This document shows positions 30,657-41,095 of a DNA stretch of 64,000 bases, one piece after another; positions within the stretch are counted from its first letter, which is position 1, and each line of letters begins with the position of its first letter. A program made the position numbers and the translations under genes. The stretch lies in NCBI GenBank assembly GCA_030374805.1, contig JARGSG010000200.1, positions 744,001-808,000 of the forward strand, in the 5' to 3' direction. The notes under the pieces were generated by a model. It made no database searches, was not told the DNA's origin, and was given only the letters and a program-made list of their open reading frames with translations. This DNA is from Gracilaria gracilis. Lineage: Eukaryota; Rhodophyta; Florideophyceae; Gracilariales; Gracilariaceae.

Positions 30657-32714
30657 ATGCTCATTTCCATTCCAACTCATGCGAACAGATATCCAAACAT
30701 GATTCTAACCACCCCTCACATTCAATACTCGTTCTTCGTCTCATGGCTGCTGGCGTTGGTGCTTCTCATCACCAATGTTACGGCACAGATACCAATCATT
30801 CCCACCGACAGCAATCGCGTCTGTGGGGTCGGCGAATTCAATAATGGAAACGCTTGTGAACCGTGTCCCCCAGGTACTTTTCAAGATCAACCCAACCAAT
30901 ATTTCTGTAAACCCTGCTTGGAAGGAACCGCTTCCGGTGGACACACTAATCTTGGACCATACCGCCCCAAGAGTTCATGCTTTGCTTGCAATGATTTTTC
31001 TTTTCAGGATGAGCCAGGTCAGCCGTCTTGCAAACGATGCCCACCAAACAGTATTCGGCCGCGAAATACTTCCTCACCGAATGTTCAATGCGATGTCTGT
31101 GAATTTCCGTTGTACGTTTCATCCAGGGGATGTAAAGTTTGTCCAAAGGCCCGGTTTCTCTCTCCGGACCGAGACGGGAAGCGACACTGTGAATTCTGTC
31201 GAAGAGGAACCTTTACAGATTCCGCAAATCAAACAAGTTGTCAAACGTGTCCCACAGGAACAGTACCACAAACCCCAAGTGGTCCGTGTGTCCCTTGCAA
31301 ACCCGGTACATTCGCCACAACCGCCCACTGCGAGCCTTGTGCCAAAGGATCACATCAACCACTAGCAGGTGCCTCGTCCTGTCAACCATGTCCATCTGGA
31401 ACGTCTACGCAAGACATTGGTTCAGTGTTCTGCTTTGCAAATGACGAAAGCGTGAACTGTGGTCCCGGACAATTCCTGAGGAACGGTCAGTGTGAGCAAT
31501 GTGCGAGTGGCTCAGTGTCTCCCGGTGGACGCGCCACTTCGTGCTACGAATGCACGTCTTCATCATTCCCCGACAACAGTTCGTCTTCGTGCATTTGCCC
31601 ATCCACTTCCCAACGATATTCACATGAAGACCCGTATGCGCTGAAAGGCTGCCGGAGTTGCCCCGCACATGGTAGTGGCGATGGTGTTAGGTGCCACTGC
31701 CCTCCGCCAACGTACTATGAGTGGAGTAGACGGGTGTGTGCATGCCTTCCCGGAAACCGATTCAATGGTGAAAACTGCGAACCATGTCCTCAAGGCATCT
31801 TACCTGGTGAGGGTGACTGCGACTTTTGTCCATCGCGTCATGCCGTCAACAAACAAACAGGCCGCTGTGAGTACTGTGAGCAACGCGCAAGTGTTGGCAA
31901 TACATTCGACGCTCCTTGTCAGTGTCCACCTGGGTTTTACTTCTTTGTCAGACCATTTCGTTGCATGTGTATGGATGGTGAACTCAGACCAGGGGCCACA
32001 GAGTTGATCGCAGAGAACTGTATCCCATGTGAAAATGACGAGTTTAGCTATTATGGACGCTGCCAGAAGAAATGTAGCTATTTTGATTCCCCGTTCCGAT
32101 CATACTTTAATGGAACAGACTGCGTACCTTGTGAAATTGGATTTCAGGTAGTGAGTAGCATTACCGCCGGTCGAAGATGCGTCCCAATCTCATGCCCAGC
32201 AGGTCGGTTCGTGAACTATACGTCCGGAATGTGCCAATGTAGCACGTTGGAATTACCGGACGGTAGCTGCGCCCCAGCCAGCTCCCTGTGCGATAATGAA
32301 ATTGGACTCGAGTGGTCACGCGCCAGAAACGCTTGTGAGTGCAAGTTTGGAACGACATTGGTTGATGGAGAATGCGTGCCCTGTGAGCCAGGCTATACCA
32401 CAAATGCCATGCGTCAGTGTGTTCCATGCGGTGCGAAACGATTCAGACCAGCCGAGCAGAGAAGATGCCTGTTCTGTGAAAACGGTGATCGAGACGTAGA
32501 AAGCGCCAGCGCGTGTGTGGAAAGCCAGTGTGAAGACCACGAGTTCTTGGGACTGGATGGTAGCTGCCAGTCTTGTGGTTCTGGCCAGAGGATGGTGAAT
32601 CGATCTTGTGTTGCCTGCCCTCCGGGGTCCGTGAGCGACGGCGGCCGCGTGGCGTTTTGCCTCAGGTGCGAAGAAGGCAAAGTGGCAAATGAGAACCGTA
32701 GTGCATGTGTTTAG
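30657..32714 (+). CDS. Secreted protein with GCC2/GCC3 (ephrin-receptor-like) cysteine-rich repeats
   Basis: 685 residues from ATG 30657; a second in-frame ATG at 30699 would place the hydrophobic signal segment SWLLALVLLITNVTAQ closer to the N-terminus and may be the real start. After cleavage the protein is almost entirely repeats of the CxxCPPGTFxD...CxxC type (CEPCPPGTFQDQPNQYFCKPC, CQPCPSGTSTQDIG, CVACPPGSVSDGG), as in the GCC2/GCC3 or ephrin-receptor-like family, with TNFR/EGF-like spacing. Roughly a dozen units, no membrane anchor, and several NxS/T sites. Extracellular matrix or surface recognition is inferred. Two tiny upstream ORFs may lower translation. Confidence 0.82.
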   Translation: MLISIPTHANRYPNMILTTPHIQYSFFVSWLLALVLLITNVTAQIPIIPTDSNRVCGVGEFNNGNACEPCPPGTFQDQPNQYFCKPCLEGTASGGHTNLGPYRPKSSCFACNDFSFQDEPGQPSCKRCPPNSIRPRNTSSPNVQCDVCEFPLYVSSRGCKVCPKARFLSPDRDGKRHCEFCRRGTFTDSANQTSCQTCPTGTVPQTPSGPCVPCKPGTFATTAHCEPCAKGSHQPLAGASSCQPCPSGTSTQDIGSVFCFANDESVNCGPGQFLRNGQCEQCASGSVSPGGRATSCYECTSSSFPDNSSSSCICPSTSQRYSHEDPYALKGCRSCPAHGSGDGVRCHCPPPTYYEWSRRVCACLPGNRFNGENCEPCPQGILPGEGDCDFCPSRHAVNKQTGRCEYCEQRASVGNTFDAPCQCPPGFYFFVRPFRCMCMDGELRPGATELIAENCIPCENDEFSYYGRCQKKCSYFDSPFRSYFNGTDCVPCEIGFQVVSSITAGRRCVPISCPAGRFVNYTSGMCQCSTLELPDGSCAPASSLCDNEIGLEWSRARNACECKFGTTLVDGECVPCEPGYTTNAMRQCVPCGAKRFRPAEQRRCLFCENGDRDVESASACVESQCEDHEFLGLDGSCQSCGSGQRMVNRSCVACPPGSVSDGGRVAFCLRCEEGKVANENRSACV

Positions 32715-33375
32715 GTTGACCTTCTCAGAAGGTAGTAAAACCGTCGCAAAAGAGCGGATAAGATAAGTGCAATAAAGAGTGCTATAGCCGCAGTGAATTC
32801 GAATGTGGAACGCAGGGGGAGCATCAGCGTTTAGAGAAGCAAGCTTCTCGTAACAAAATCGCAAAGCTCCAATAGTGTTAGTGTCCTTTACCTCTAGAAT
32901 AGAACAGGTAAATTATGGTGTCTAAACTTTACGAAAGTCAAACAGAATTTCCAATTGATCAAAGAGAAAATATTTTACTACCGGCCCAGAAAGATTTCAT
33001 TATTGACAAATGGATGCACAGGTTCCACTTTTTATAGTATTATTAACTGCAGAAGAAGCATAGTTTATCGACAAAAATGTGCACAAGTTTAACTGTTCAT
33101 AGTACCAAAATATAGGTACTAAATGTGGCAGTTAGTAGAAAGCATAATGATGTTTTGGGCCCATTAAACCTTATAAGGTGTTAAACAGTAAATGTGCAGA
33201 AGCTCGCTTCTGCGCATTTGTAGATTCAGTACTAATAGAGCACTACAAGCAGGTAACCACTTCAAAAGATCACATTAACTCAAAAACCAATTAAAATACC
33301 CATTAATTCTCTGAAAAGTGAAAACACATTAAAGATAGAGTAACTACGCAATAAGACACTCTGTCGCTGTAAACA
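32715..33375. other. Intergenic region with short repeat remnants
   Basis: About 32828-32866 matches, at reduced identity, the GAGAAGCxxGCTTCTCGTAA...CGCAAAGCTC motif found in the DIRS-like element near 52070 and 53310. An imperfect inverted repeat at about 33190-33222 (GTGCAGAAGC...GCTTCTGCGC) may be the end of the transposon that follows. No gene. Confidence 0.4.
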
Positions 33376-34652
33376 TTACGACTCGACGATCTCGTCGTCT
33401 ATGTCTACGTGGCCAAATCTTGCATCCGAACGACGTCTTTTCTTTTCCCTATAGCGTCGCTGCGCTTCTTTCCTTTTCAAAGCAATCGACTCTCCAATAA
33501 AATATAAAGGATTAACCAGTTGATTATACTTTTCGCCGTCTTCACTTCTCAATGGATACCACTTCACAAGTATATTCGTGAGTGCCAAAGCAAATGAAAA
33601 AAATGTTTCATAATTTTCCTCACACCATTTGTATTTCTTGCCGAATAAAGTCCATAAAGTTGTAAGCCTGCCAAAATGATTTTCTACAATTATTTGATCA
33701 GAGGCAATCTTCCTGTCGCGGTTCTGTTCAGACGCAGATAGAAAACCGTGTTGGGGATTTTTACACGGATGAATACCGCGAAGTTCTTACACAATTTCTT
33801 GGCACCCCTTATCAACAAGAAAAGCCCATTAATTTTGATATTCTTCACTTAGTTCGCCCACATCAAAATTTTTTGATTCTTTTCGGTTTTTTAGAGCCTT
33901 CTTATGAAATAAAATATTTTCCAGAAGAGTTTCTTTGTACGCCGTAGGACCAGGATATTGTTCAAAAAAGTTTACAGCCATTGCATTTTGTAACATCGAT
34001 ACTTCTGTTTTATATCCATAGAGTTTGTTTTTTCCACTAAAATAAGTTTTATCCTCCTGCCTATTACCGCTTCGGCGATTTGATTGATGAAAAATTACAT
34101 CCGTTACATATCTTGCAAATTTATGGTACTTGAAATTTTTCTTCGTCTCCACGATTCAAGAAAAAGGCCACTTCAATAATATATCTTGTACATATGTTTT
34201 GCGTGTCGCTTCACAAAGCATTTTAATAAATTTTGGAATCATACGTTCGAAAGTGTTTCTGTTTATTTAGAGTATTCTGCCCATTAACTCCCATTGGCCT
34301 CCATGTTTAAAGGTTGTTCAAGACATAAATAACATATCTTAAGGAGTTTTTTCATACTTTTTTCCACGTCCTCTATTCCAGTGGGCTAGTATATGCAACT
34401 CAAAGCAGCGCCAAATATCATCGAATGCGCTATTCGTAAAGTTTGTTAAACTCATTATGGTTTTTGACCCACCTCTGTGGTAAAAAGAATAAAATTATGG
34501 GCATTCTGATACACCATCTTCGTCTGGATCTTCAACATCTTTTGTTTTGATGAATTTTTCGAGTTCGTTTTTGTGGTTTAAATCAATTTCGGTCAATAAT
34601 TCCAAGGCATTGTCTACTTGCGGGCGATTCAAAAGGTTCCAGATATCCATAG
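33376..34652 (-). pseudogene. Decayed DDE transposase (DDE_Tnp_4 / Harbinger-IS5-like)
   Basis: Read on the minus strand in essentially one frame with stops. An acidic N-terminal part near 34610-34500 precedes a divergent middle. The next segment has HQSNRRSG and DKTYFSGKNKLYGYKTEV, the block around the first catalytic Asp of DDE_4-type transposases. It then has FLVDKGCQ, the second Asp block, and IIVENHFGRLTTLW with the catalytic Glu. Last comes FALALTNILVKWYPLRSED, the conserved C-terminal block. Stops interrupt at 33829-33831, about 33787 and about 34154. The last 70 residues end in a very basic tail. Inactive remnant. Confidence 0.75.
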
Positions 34653-35260
34653 TTTTGTAAGTTGTAATTTGCGTAGTGAGAATGTGCCAAGCTGTTGGAA
34701 GAGTAGGAAACCTCGTAAAAAATCAGTGTTCTACTTGCTGATATACTATTTTGACAAAGAACAAAATATTGTTGTAATCATGTTATCTAAATGCTGGCAA
34801 TTTGATTTCTAATGACGATTGCTCTATTGTAGAGTATTGTTTTTGATAGGGTTTTCCATCTAATGTATGTGTATCCAGCGGTTCTATAGCAAAGACACAG
34901 ATGTGCAATTGTATATATCTTTTCTTGTACGAGGATAAGCCCTATCTGCGCAGGAGGTCTATTGTACTGCGCATCCAAGAATGAGTATATTATATATGCT
35001 TGTTTGCCTTGTTTTGTAACTTGTTGGCAGTAAAATGATCCAAACACAGAGTGCCTCCTAAAAGAAAGCAAAATGCGCCGTGTGACACGGCGTTTTTTTA
35101 AAGAAAAATATTAAGTATTACTACTGTGTTTGAATAGAATCTGAGTATTCTTTATATAAGCTTCATGAATTGAGAGTTTCCCGGCAATTATGGTGCATCT
35201 CCAGAACACCAGCGCTTGCTGCTGTTCCAGCTAAATTTGCCGGAATTGGCTTGGCATATT
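34653..35260. other. Intergenic region with hairpin repeat and DIRS-like end fragment
   Basis: 35052-35101 is a repeat also present at 36267-36317: TGCCTCCTAAAAGAAA, then a hairpin (here CGCCGTGT-G-ACACGGCG at 35076-35092), then a T run. About 35123-35230 resembles, with many changes, the CTACTGTGTTTGAATAGA... sequence near 52100 in the DIRS-like element. ATATT at 35256-35260 is the duplication of the LTR-B copy that follows. Confidence 0.45.
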
Positions 35261-36032
35261 TGTAGTGCAACGCCCCCTTATGGAGGTTTCTGACTACTTA
35301 GTCATATTCCGACCTGTCGGGCGGTTGCTCCAAGTGGGAGTATATGAATAGTAACAATCACTGTAGTGGGAAGGACATGTGGGACACGGTTGAGCCAGGA
35401 GGTTGGCCACGTACACGTGCGACAGGCGCCACGGCGCGTTGGTAATTACCACTGGGCGTGGGCCTAATTTAGTTAGTTTATTTAATTAGTATTGGTGCGA
35501 GCTCACTACTTAGCTCGGCGGCGACCTCCTCGCCGTGGACAGTAAAGATCCCCCGACCAGCGTTGGCTCTATACTTTTTCGCCTTCGGCGGTCATCGACT
35601 CCCTCAAGGAGTGAGACTCCGTTGCCTACGGGTAGTGTATCCTCCCTGCGTTACTTAAAAAAAAAACCCATTCGTGGGAGTGTTTTCTGCTTGTGTCGCG
35701 TTCGACCCTGTACAGGGATAACCGCGGTGTTTACCGTAGTCTTTTTGCCCCTTTCCTCCTTTTCCATCTTTCCATCCCCTGCTCTCACGGATTCATTTTC
35801 TGTTTCTCGACTTCCGTGGACTCGTGCCTCTCTCGAGGGCCCGTTTACTCACAAACGTGTTGCCAGCGCCGGTCCTTACTCAACTCTCTACGCCCGTCGT
35901 GACGGCTTGGCCTCGGCTTACACCCGACTTCGTCGTGTCTTGCCAGAGAGGCTCTGTCTGCTGACTACCCTCCTACGGAGAAAGATCTCGGACGTCTTCG
36001 TGGTGTCTTTCCGCCTCTGGCGTTGCCGTTCA
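35261..36032 (+). repeat. Solo LTR, family LTR-B, copy 1
   Basis: 772 bp, starting TGTAGTGCAACGCC and ending CA, flanked by a perfect 5-bp duplication ATATT (35256-35260 and 36033-36037). Closely related to 49484-50251 over the full length. The structure fits a solo LTR left by recombination between two LTRs. Open frames inside it are judged non-coding. No internal domain of this family is present in the window, so its superfamily is unknown. Confidence 0.8.
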
Positions 36033-36895
36033 ATATTGAGCTTGTTTGCTAGGTTTCTAGCCGTATAGGAGCTTTGCTATCAACTACTACCCTGATTGAA
36101 GAATTACTGTAAGGCGTGTAGCCCCAAAATGACAATTGTACACAATATGCTGCACAATAATGCACTATTCTGTGACAACTGTGCTCGATTATTAAAAGCA
36201 TCTACGTAAGAAACAAATGACCTCTCGACAACAGTCAAAAAGCGAAAAATCCCGCTGTCTCCAGGATGCCTCCTAAAAGAAACCGACATGCACCGTGTAA
36301 AACGGTGCATTTTTTAAACTGCATATATTGGTTATCACAAAGCTTCTACTAGGAAGACAAAGCTATGTGTTTTGAGCTAAGGTATAGATTATTCAGTCAA
36401 TATCTGCAGGAAAGCTAACAATCTGCTTCTTTTTCCTAATCTCTTTAAAAATTGGCGTACAGTAAACCCTTGATAGAAAAATGTAGAGCATAGTCAACAT
36501 CCGCATCGTTCTAACGCAATTAAGGATAAAAAAGACGTAAGTCTTTATGTCGTCTAGCACGGACTATCGAGCCCCTACTCATCTCCATAAAACACTCCTA
36601 CTGAGCTTCAATAAACGACGTTACGCGAGACTTCGTCATGTTTGAAATACGTTTACCGAGTAGCAAACGCTGCGTTCTTCGTAGAACTGGTATAGCCTGA
36701 CTTTTACCTTCACTTTTCTCCTCTGAAATCAGAAGCACAACAGCTAAGTACTAATGCCTGTCGTCCACTACCAGCGTTTCTAACAACGTAGTGTCTCGGT
36801 CTACGTCGATACAGTCCTCTCTACATTATTAATGTCCTTGACAGCAGACAAAGCAATTTCCTCGATAGTTGGCGTCCTAGTACACTCGTCATTTT
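36033..36895. other. Intergenic region between two LTR-B copies
   Basis: Contains the second copy of the hairpin repeat (36267-36317; arms ATGCACCGT and ACGGTGCAT at 36288-36296 and 36302-36310). No gene supported. Confidence 0.4.
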
Positions 36896-37500
36896 TGTAG
36901 TGCAGCGCCTTTGGCGGGAAAAGCGAAACGGCCACGAAGATGTTCGAGGTCTTCCTATCGGAGAGATAGCACAGCAAACGGAGCATTCCTAAAATGACAC
37001 GACTAGCCGGGTGTAAACCGAGGTCAAACCGTTACGACGAGCGTCGGAGTGTACAGTGCGGACCGGGTAGCGTTTAGGGACACCTGCGAAGAGCGGTCTC
37101 AAGACTGAGCCTCGTAAGGGTAGAACGGCGATGACACGATGTCGGACGGCGAGCCACGTGAGAGTGGGCAGTAGAACAAACCCAAAAAGGGGCAAAGGGG
37201 TGCACAAGAATGAGAATAGGTGCGCCACACACAAACGAAACACAATACTGCGGCGAGTATACGAGTAGCCGGAACGAGACACACACGCAGTGGTAATACT
37301 CTGAGCGCCACAAAGGTGGGCAACTATACGTGAACAGCGCGGTTGTCAATCCACTTGGAGGTGAACAGTCCGCGAAGGCGTGATAGTTAGAGCCAGGAAG
37401 CCCTTGCTTGACAAGGGTGATTTACTGAGGGAGCATCGCTCAACCGACTAAGTAGTGGGCTCGGCGCGGCTTCTGACATTGGGCGCGCCGCCCAAATAAA
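36896..37500 (-). repeat. LTR-B copy 3, diverged, minus strand
   Basis: Starts TGTAGTGCAGCGCC, the reverse complement of the family end GGCGTTGCACTACA. Read on the minus strand, successive blocks match LTR-B: the CGTCGT...ACGG...GACCTCGG block, TTTACACCCGGCT, and ACTACTTAGTCGG. More diverged than the other copies. Its other terminus is not recognisable before the LTR of element 2 at 37553, so the right boundary is approximate and the copy may be truncated there. Confidence 0.6.
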
Positions 37501-37552
37501 GTATCAAATATATCTAGTAAAATACAGCAATGCTGGTGGCATCGCCTCCTGG

Positions 37553-38095
37553 TGTGGTATAATGCACAAAAATGAGAGAGTCCGAAGCGGTCTTGAGACG
37601 GGAGCGGCGGCAGCGTACAGTCTTGTGACTGTAATGAACCCGAACGGAGAGAATGGGTGGAAGCACCGGGCGGTCGAAGGGAGTGTGGACGATTGGTATC
37701 ACCAGGCACGTACAGGAACGTGCGGAAGGGTACGAACGGTCTGAGAAACCCAATAGAGAGGTAGCCGTGCGGTCTATCGTTAGTGCAAACTAGCGAAGAA
37801 GACGTTCGGCAGAAGATGGTTGTCGTTTACGATTGGGGGCCTCGGGAGATCCGAACTACAACTAAATATCGGGTCTAGGCCCCATTACTAACTACTGTAC
37901 GATCGGTCTAATTTGCATTGTCACCACCAAGTCCGTACACGTGGCCAACTTGTACGCTGAGCCAACCCGTCCGGCACTTGATCACCAAATCGTACACGTG
38001 GCGGTGCCACGGCACCAGCCCATCGTGCACTACCCCTTTGTACGTGAACGGCTGATCAGACACACTCTGTACCAACCCGGGCCCACTTTACTACA
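37553..38095 (-). repeat. 3' LTR of Ty3 element 2
   Basis: 543 bp starting TGTGGTATAATGCAC and ending TACTACA; almost identical to 48068-48610, with only scattered differences, suggesting a fairly recent insertion despite the broken ORFs. A related solo LTR is at 48923-49472. Confidence 0.92.
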
Positions 38096-38110
38096 GATCC
38101 CCCTCCTACG
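38096..38110 (-). other. Polypurine tract of Ty3 element 2
   Basis: Minus-strand reading gives a run containing AGGAGGGGGATC abutting the 3' LTR, the expected plus-strand primer. Confidence 0.65.
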
Positions 38111-39302
38111 CTTGCGCTCCGCCCTCGGAGCGCCGCCTAGTGTCGTCAAGTCGCTACGCGTCTGTCCGCATGGTTGAGAGGGCGCCATAGTGTCCGTTCG
38201 GAAATTTTGCCCGGAAAGGGCGGGGCGAAGCCATGCCAAAATTTCCAGAGCAGGAGCGACGAAAAGGGCCTTAAGTACGCGTGGTAAAGATCCAAGCCGA
38301 GCGGAGCGAAACGCACTGGTGCGCGAATGGGGGATCGAAGCCGCCCGAGGCGTGATCCGGGGTGCGCGCAACCGTTATACCTGTGCAGACCGTGGGCACT
38401 CGTTCGAGTACCGTTAACGTGCTCGGCCTCGCGTACGTTCAAGTCCGATCGGAAATGTGCATCTCGTCCTGTAGGGCATCCGCGACGGTCGCCACACGGA
38501 GCGTGTTCGGCAGGGCTTCGAAGTCGTCAGCCCCGGCTGCCGCGAGGTCTGCACTTGGTGTCATCCGTTCGGTAACACGCAGCAGGCGTGCGTGGAGTCC
38601 GTACGGGTTACGGGAAGCCACAGCGTCCGCTTTCGGAAAATTAGCCCAGGATGGGGGGGGCGAAGCCATGCCCGATTTCCCTAAGTGAAGGAGACACCAT
38701 ATGGACGGAACCGTTGGGGACGCTTGCCGTGTTACGTACGAGTGTGCGTGAAGACGGGTACTGACGGCAGCGAAGGCGTGCGTGTATCCGTGTCTTTTCG
38801 TGCGGTTCGTCTCAAAGGAGAACGCCCGATGAGGATCCAATCGGTACACCCGGCACGTCTCGATGGAGGGCGTCTGGCGGGTACGCGTATTGGCGCGCGC
38901 CGCACGTCTCGACGGAGAGCGTACGGCGGATGATCCCTTAGCGGTCTAACGCGTGTCCGTGTGGGTACGCCGTGTCCGAAGCGGTGGTCCTCTTTCGTAA
39001 ATGGTCTGGCGGTCGAAGGACCGTCAGTGCTCATTGTGACCGTACGGGCGAGCGACCGTACGAATTGGACGCGATGTGACGCCGCGACGAAGCGAGTGTA
39101 TAGTGTATCTCGTGTGCAGTGGGTGGCGGGACGTTAGCTCCTGATCCTCCAATAAAAATAAATTGGTCAGCACTCACATTTCGTCCGCGCGGTGCCTGTA
39201 CGATGAAATAGTCGTCGTGGCGATTCCAAACGGTCGGTAATACCTCAAGTACCGCGTTGTCGTGTTCACCTCCCCCTATAAGAGCGCCAGCCAAGCGGTG
39301 AC
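38111..39302. other. Non-coding 3' spacer of Ty3 element 2
   Basis: 1.2 kb between the 3' LTR and the start of the antisense gene. GC-rich, with no ORF of recognised type. A short repeated phrase GGCGAAGCCATGCC occurs near 38224 and 38661. Several CCGWWCGG octamers fall here (38194, 38565, 38599). In the sense of the antisense gene this would be its 5' leader and promoter. Confidence 0.4.
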
Positions 39303-40556
39303 ATGCCCGAGTCGGTTCACTCCGTATCCAACCCTACGCACGCAATGGCGCCGAATCCGAGCGGCTCTGGTACACCGTCGACACCTTTCCGTTCGGTCCC
39401 GTTACCTGGTCAGAAGTATGACCATCGCTTCCGTCGCGGTCTTACCGCTTCTCGCTTCTCGCTGGAGGAAGCAGGTCCCGCTATCCGTCACGGAAAACGT
39501 CCAGAAGGGGTATTCGACGGCGAGCGCTTCGCGTCGATTCCGACGGCGCTACCGATGCGGGATATGGCGACTCGCAATCCGAGACGGACAAGCATCGAAG
39601 CTTGGCAAGCCCGCTGGAACCACCTGCCTGGTGTGACCGGACGGAAGGGTGAAGAGACCTACGGGCAGAGCGACATGTTATACCTGCGCTGTACGGAGGA
39701 GAAGGCCTATCAGGAGGCGTTGCAGCGTTTGTTCCACCGCTGCTCATCCGATTCGGGCTTTCCCGAGAAGGACATGAATCCGCTTGGGTTGATGTTCGAA
39801 CCGCCGTACGACAAGTTGTACTGGCTGGACCGTCAACGGTGGGGAAGTAATACCGCAACGGAGGCGAGAATCCGTGCGTCCCATGGGTTCCTGTACAGTT
39901 GGCACAACGTCGAGTTCTTTGACGTCCCTGTTCATCGCCGATCGGACTTGTATTGCTCCACGAACAGAGTGTGGACCAGCATCGATGTGTCCCGCAACCT
40001 ATCCATACCGACTCCGTCCGTGTTGGCTTACCATTCGGAAGAGCTCTTCAAAGGTTCACCCATTCAGGGTGTTGTCCGTCAGGTCGTATATGCCGAGTGG
40101 GCAGTGTTTGCCTTTATGGCGTTCCTCCAGGCGGCTCACGAAGGTATCGAGGTCTTCACCCGTGCGGGAGACGAGCGTCTGTACCACAAGGACGGCCAAA
40201 CTAAGTACGGGCGGTTGTTTCCGATGCCGTACAAAAAGGTATGTATCCTGGCCGAGATGGGACTCCCGAACGTTCTCCGTGGCACCGTGTTTCCCCCGCA
40301 GGTCGGTGAGAAACTGTTACAGTACTTGTTGGAGACCGATTGGGACAACACTCCGGGGCTCCTGTGGTACGACTACTACTCCGAAACGTTCCCGGCGATG
40401 CCCTCGACCGGATCGGTCGCGACGCCGATCACTCGTGTCCGGAAGGGTCCGGAGAGTCTCCCCCCTGGCCCTTCAAAACCGTTCCGGACTTCTTCCCGCA
40501 TGGGTTCATGGCGCAGGACTTCGAGGACGTGGCGCCACTGCCGACTCCAATGGTGA
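39303..40556 (+). CDS. Antisense accessory ORF of Ty3 element 2, N-terminal part
   Basis: Starts at ATG 39303, on the strand opposite gag-pol. About 387 codons are likely genuine before a six-C run at 40460-40465; after it the protein-like reading moves to another frame, so the last 30 residues of this frame are probably artefactual. Visible: TPFRSVPLPGQK near the start, a Trp/Tyr-rich middle (YDKLYWLDRQRWG), a segment FAFMAFLQAAHEGIEVF, KYGRLFPMPY, LPNVLRG and WYDYYSETFPAM. SVPLP, GRxxPxP, the PxxxRG block and the YDxY...PxM block recur in the same order in the element-1 antisense protein. Unknown family, no membrane segment. Confidence 0.6.
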   Translation: MPESVHSVSNPTHAMAPNPSGSGTPSTPFRSVPLPGQKYDHRFRRGLTASRFSLEEAGPAIRHGKRPEGVFDGERFASIPTALPMRDMATRNPRRTSIEAWQARWNHLPGVTGRKGEETYGQSDMLYLRCTEEKAYQEALQRLFHRCSSDSGFPEKDMNPLGLMFEPPYDKLYWLDRQRWGSNTATEARIRASHGFLYSWHNVEFFDVPVHRRSDLYCSTNRVWTSIDVSRNLSIPTPSVLAYHSEELFKGSPIQGVVRQVVYAEWAVFAFMAFLQAAHEGIEVFTRAGDERLYHKDGQTKYGRLFPMPYKKVCILAEMGLPNVLRGTVFPPQVGEKLLQYLLETDWDNTPGLLWYDYYSETFPAMPSTGSVATPITRVRKGPESLPPGPSKPFRTSSRMGSWRRTSRTWRHCRLQW

Positions 40557-41095
40557 CACCCGTTGAGGCGAAGACCGTTGTGGAGGCAGGAGTACAGGCA
40601 GGATCCGGTCGGAAGTCTTGGGACAAATCCGGGTTCGCCATTGAGGACAGCTCCAGCCCGCATTCGGACGGTGATACGCACAAGGCCTTCATGGCTCTCC
40701 GTGCGGCTTGTATTCCGTTCGGCGAAGAGGAACCTGCGACGCTTAACGACGCCCTGTTGGCGGCCCGAGCATGGATGCGCCGTGCGGTCAACGCCGAGAC
40801 TGCTCTCCGTGAGCAGGCTCAGGCGCAGCTTAACCTGCTCGGTTACCTCCGGGCCCACTCCTTGTTGGTCCTTGCGTCTTACGAGAAGTCCGTGAGGGCT
40901 GGTCTAGGTATGGCGCCCGGTGTGGATGGGACGCCGATGTCGACGTTCGCGCAGCCGTTAGAGGAGCTGGTGACCAAATCTTATGACGGCATTGCGCAAC
41001 AGGTCGATGCGGAGCGCATCGTCGACCATATCGTGAAGAACATGCGCCAAACGGCGGAGTCCTTCTTCAAAGGTGTCGAGCTGGTTGCGCCCTAA
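40340..41095 (+). CDS. Antisense accessory ORF of Ty3 element 2, C-terminal part
   Basis: The relevant reading begins at about 40466, after the six-C run, with WPFKTVPDFFPHGFMAQDF, and includes ALRAACIPFGEEEPATL, LLAARAWMRRAVNAET and a helical, Ala/Leu-rich end (LGYLRAHSLLVLASYEKSV). It ends at TAA 41093-41095, but the same frame stays protein-like for 136 more codons with only TGA 41240-41242 and TAG 41336-41338. That extension is an acidic Pro/Glu-rich segment followed by a Gly/Ser/Arg tail ending at TAG 41501-41503. The original protein was therefore about 730 residues. Function unknown. Confidence 0.55.
   Translation: MGQHSGAPVVRLLLRNVPGDALDRIGRDADHSCPEGSGESPPWPFKTVPDFFPHGFMAQDFEDVAPLPTPMVTPVEAKTVVEAGVQAGSGRKSWDKSGFAIEDSSSPHSDGDTHKAFMALRAACIPFGEEEPATLNDALLAARAWMRRAVNAETALREQAQAQLNLLGYLRAHSLLVLASYEKSVRAGLGMAPGVDGTPMSTFAQPLEELVTKSYDGIAQQVDAERIVDHIVKNMRQTAESFFKGVELVAP

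Noticed and set aside
35535..36068. 177-codon frame in LTR-B copy 1
   Set aside because: Frame is not preserved in LTR-B copies 2 and 3, so it is not under coding constraint.
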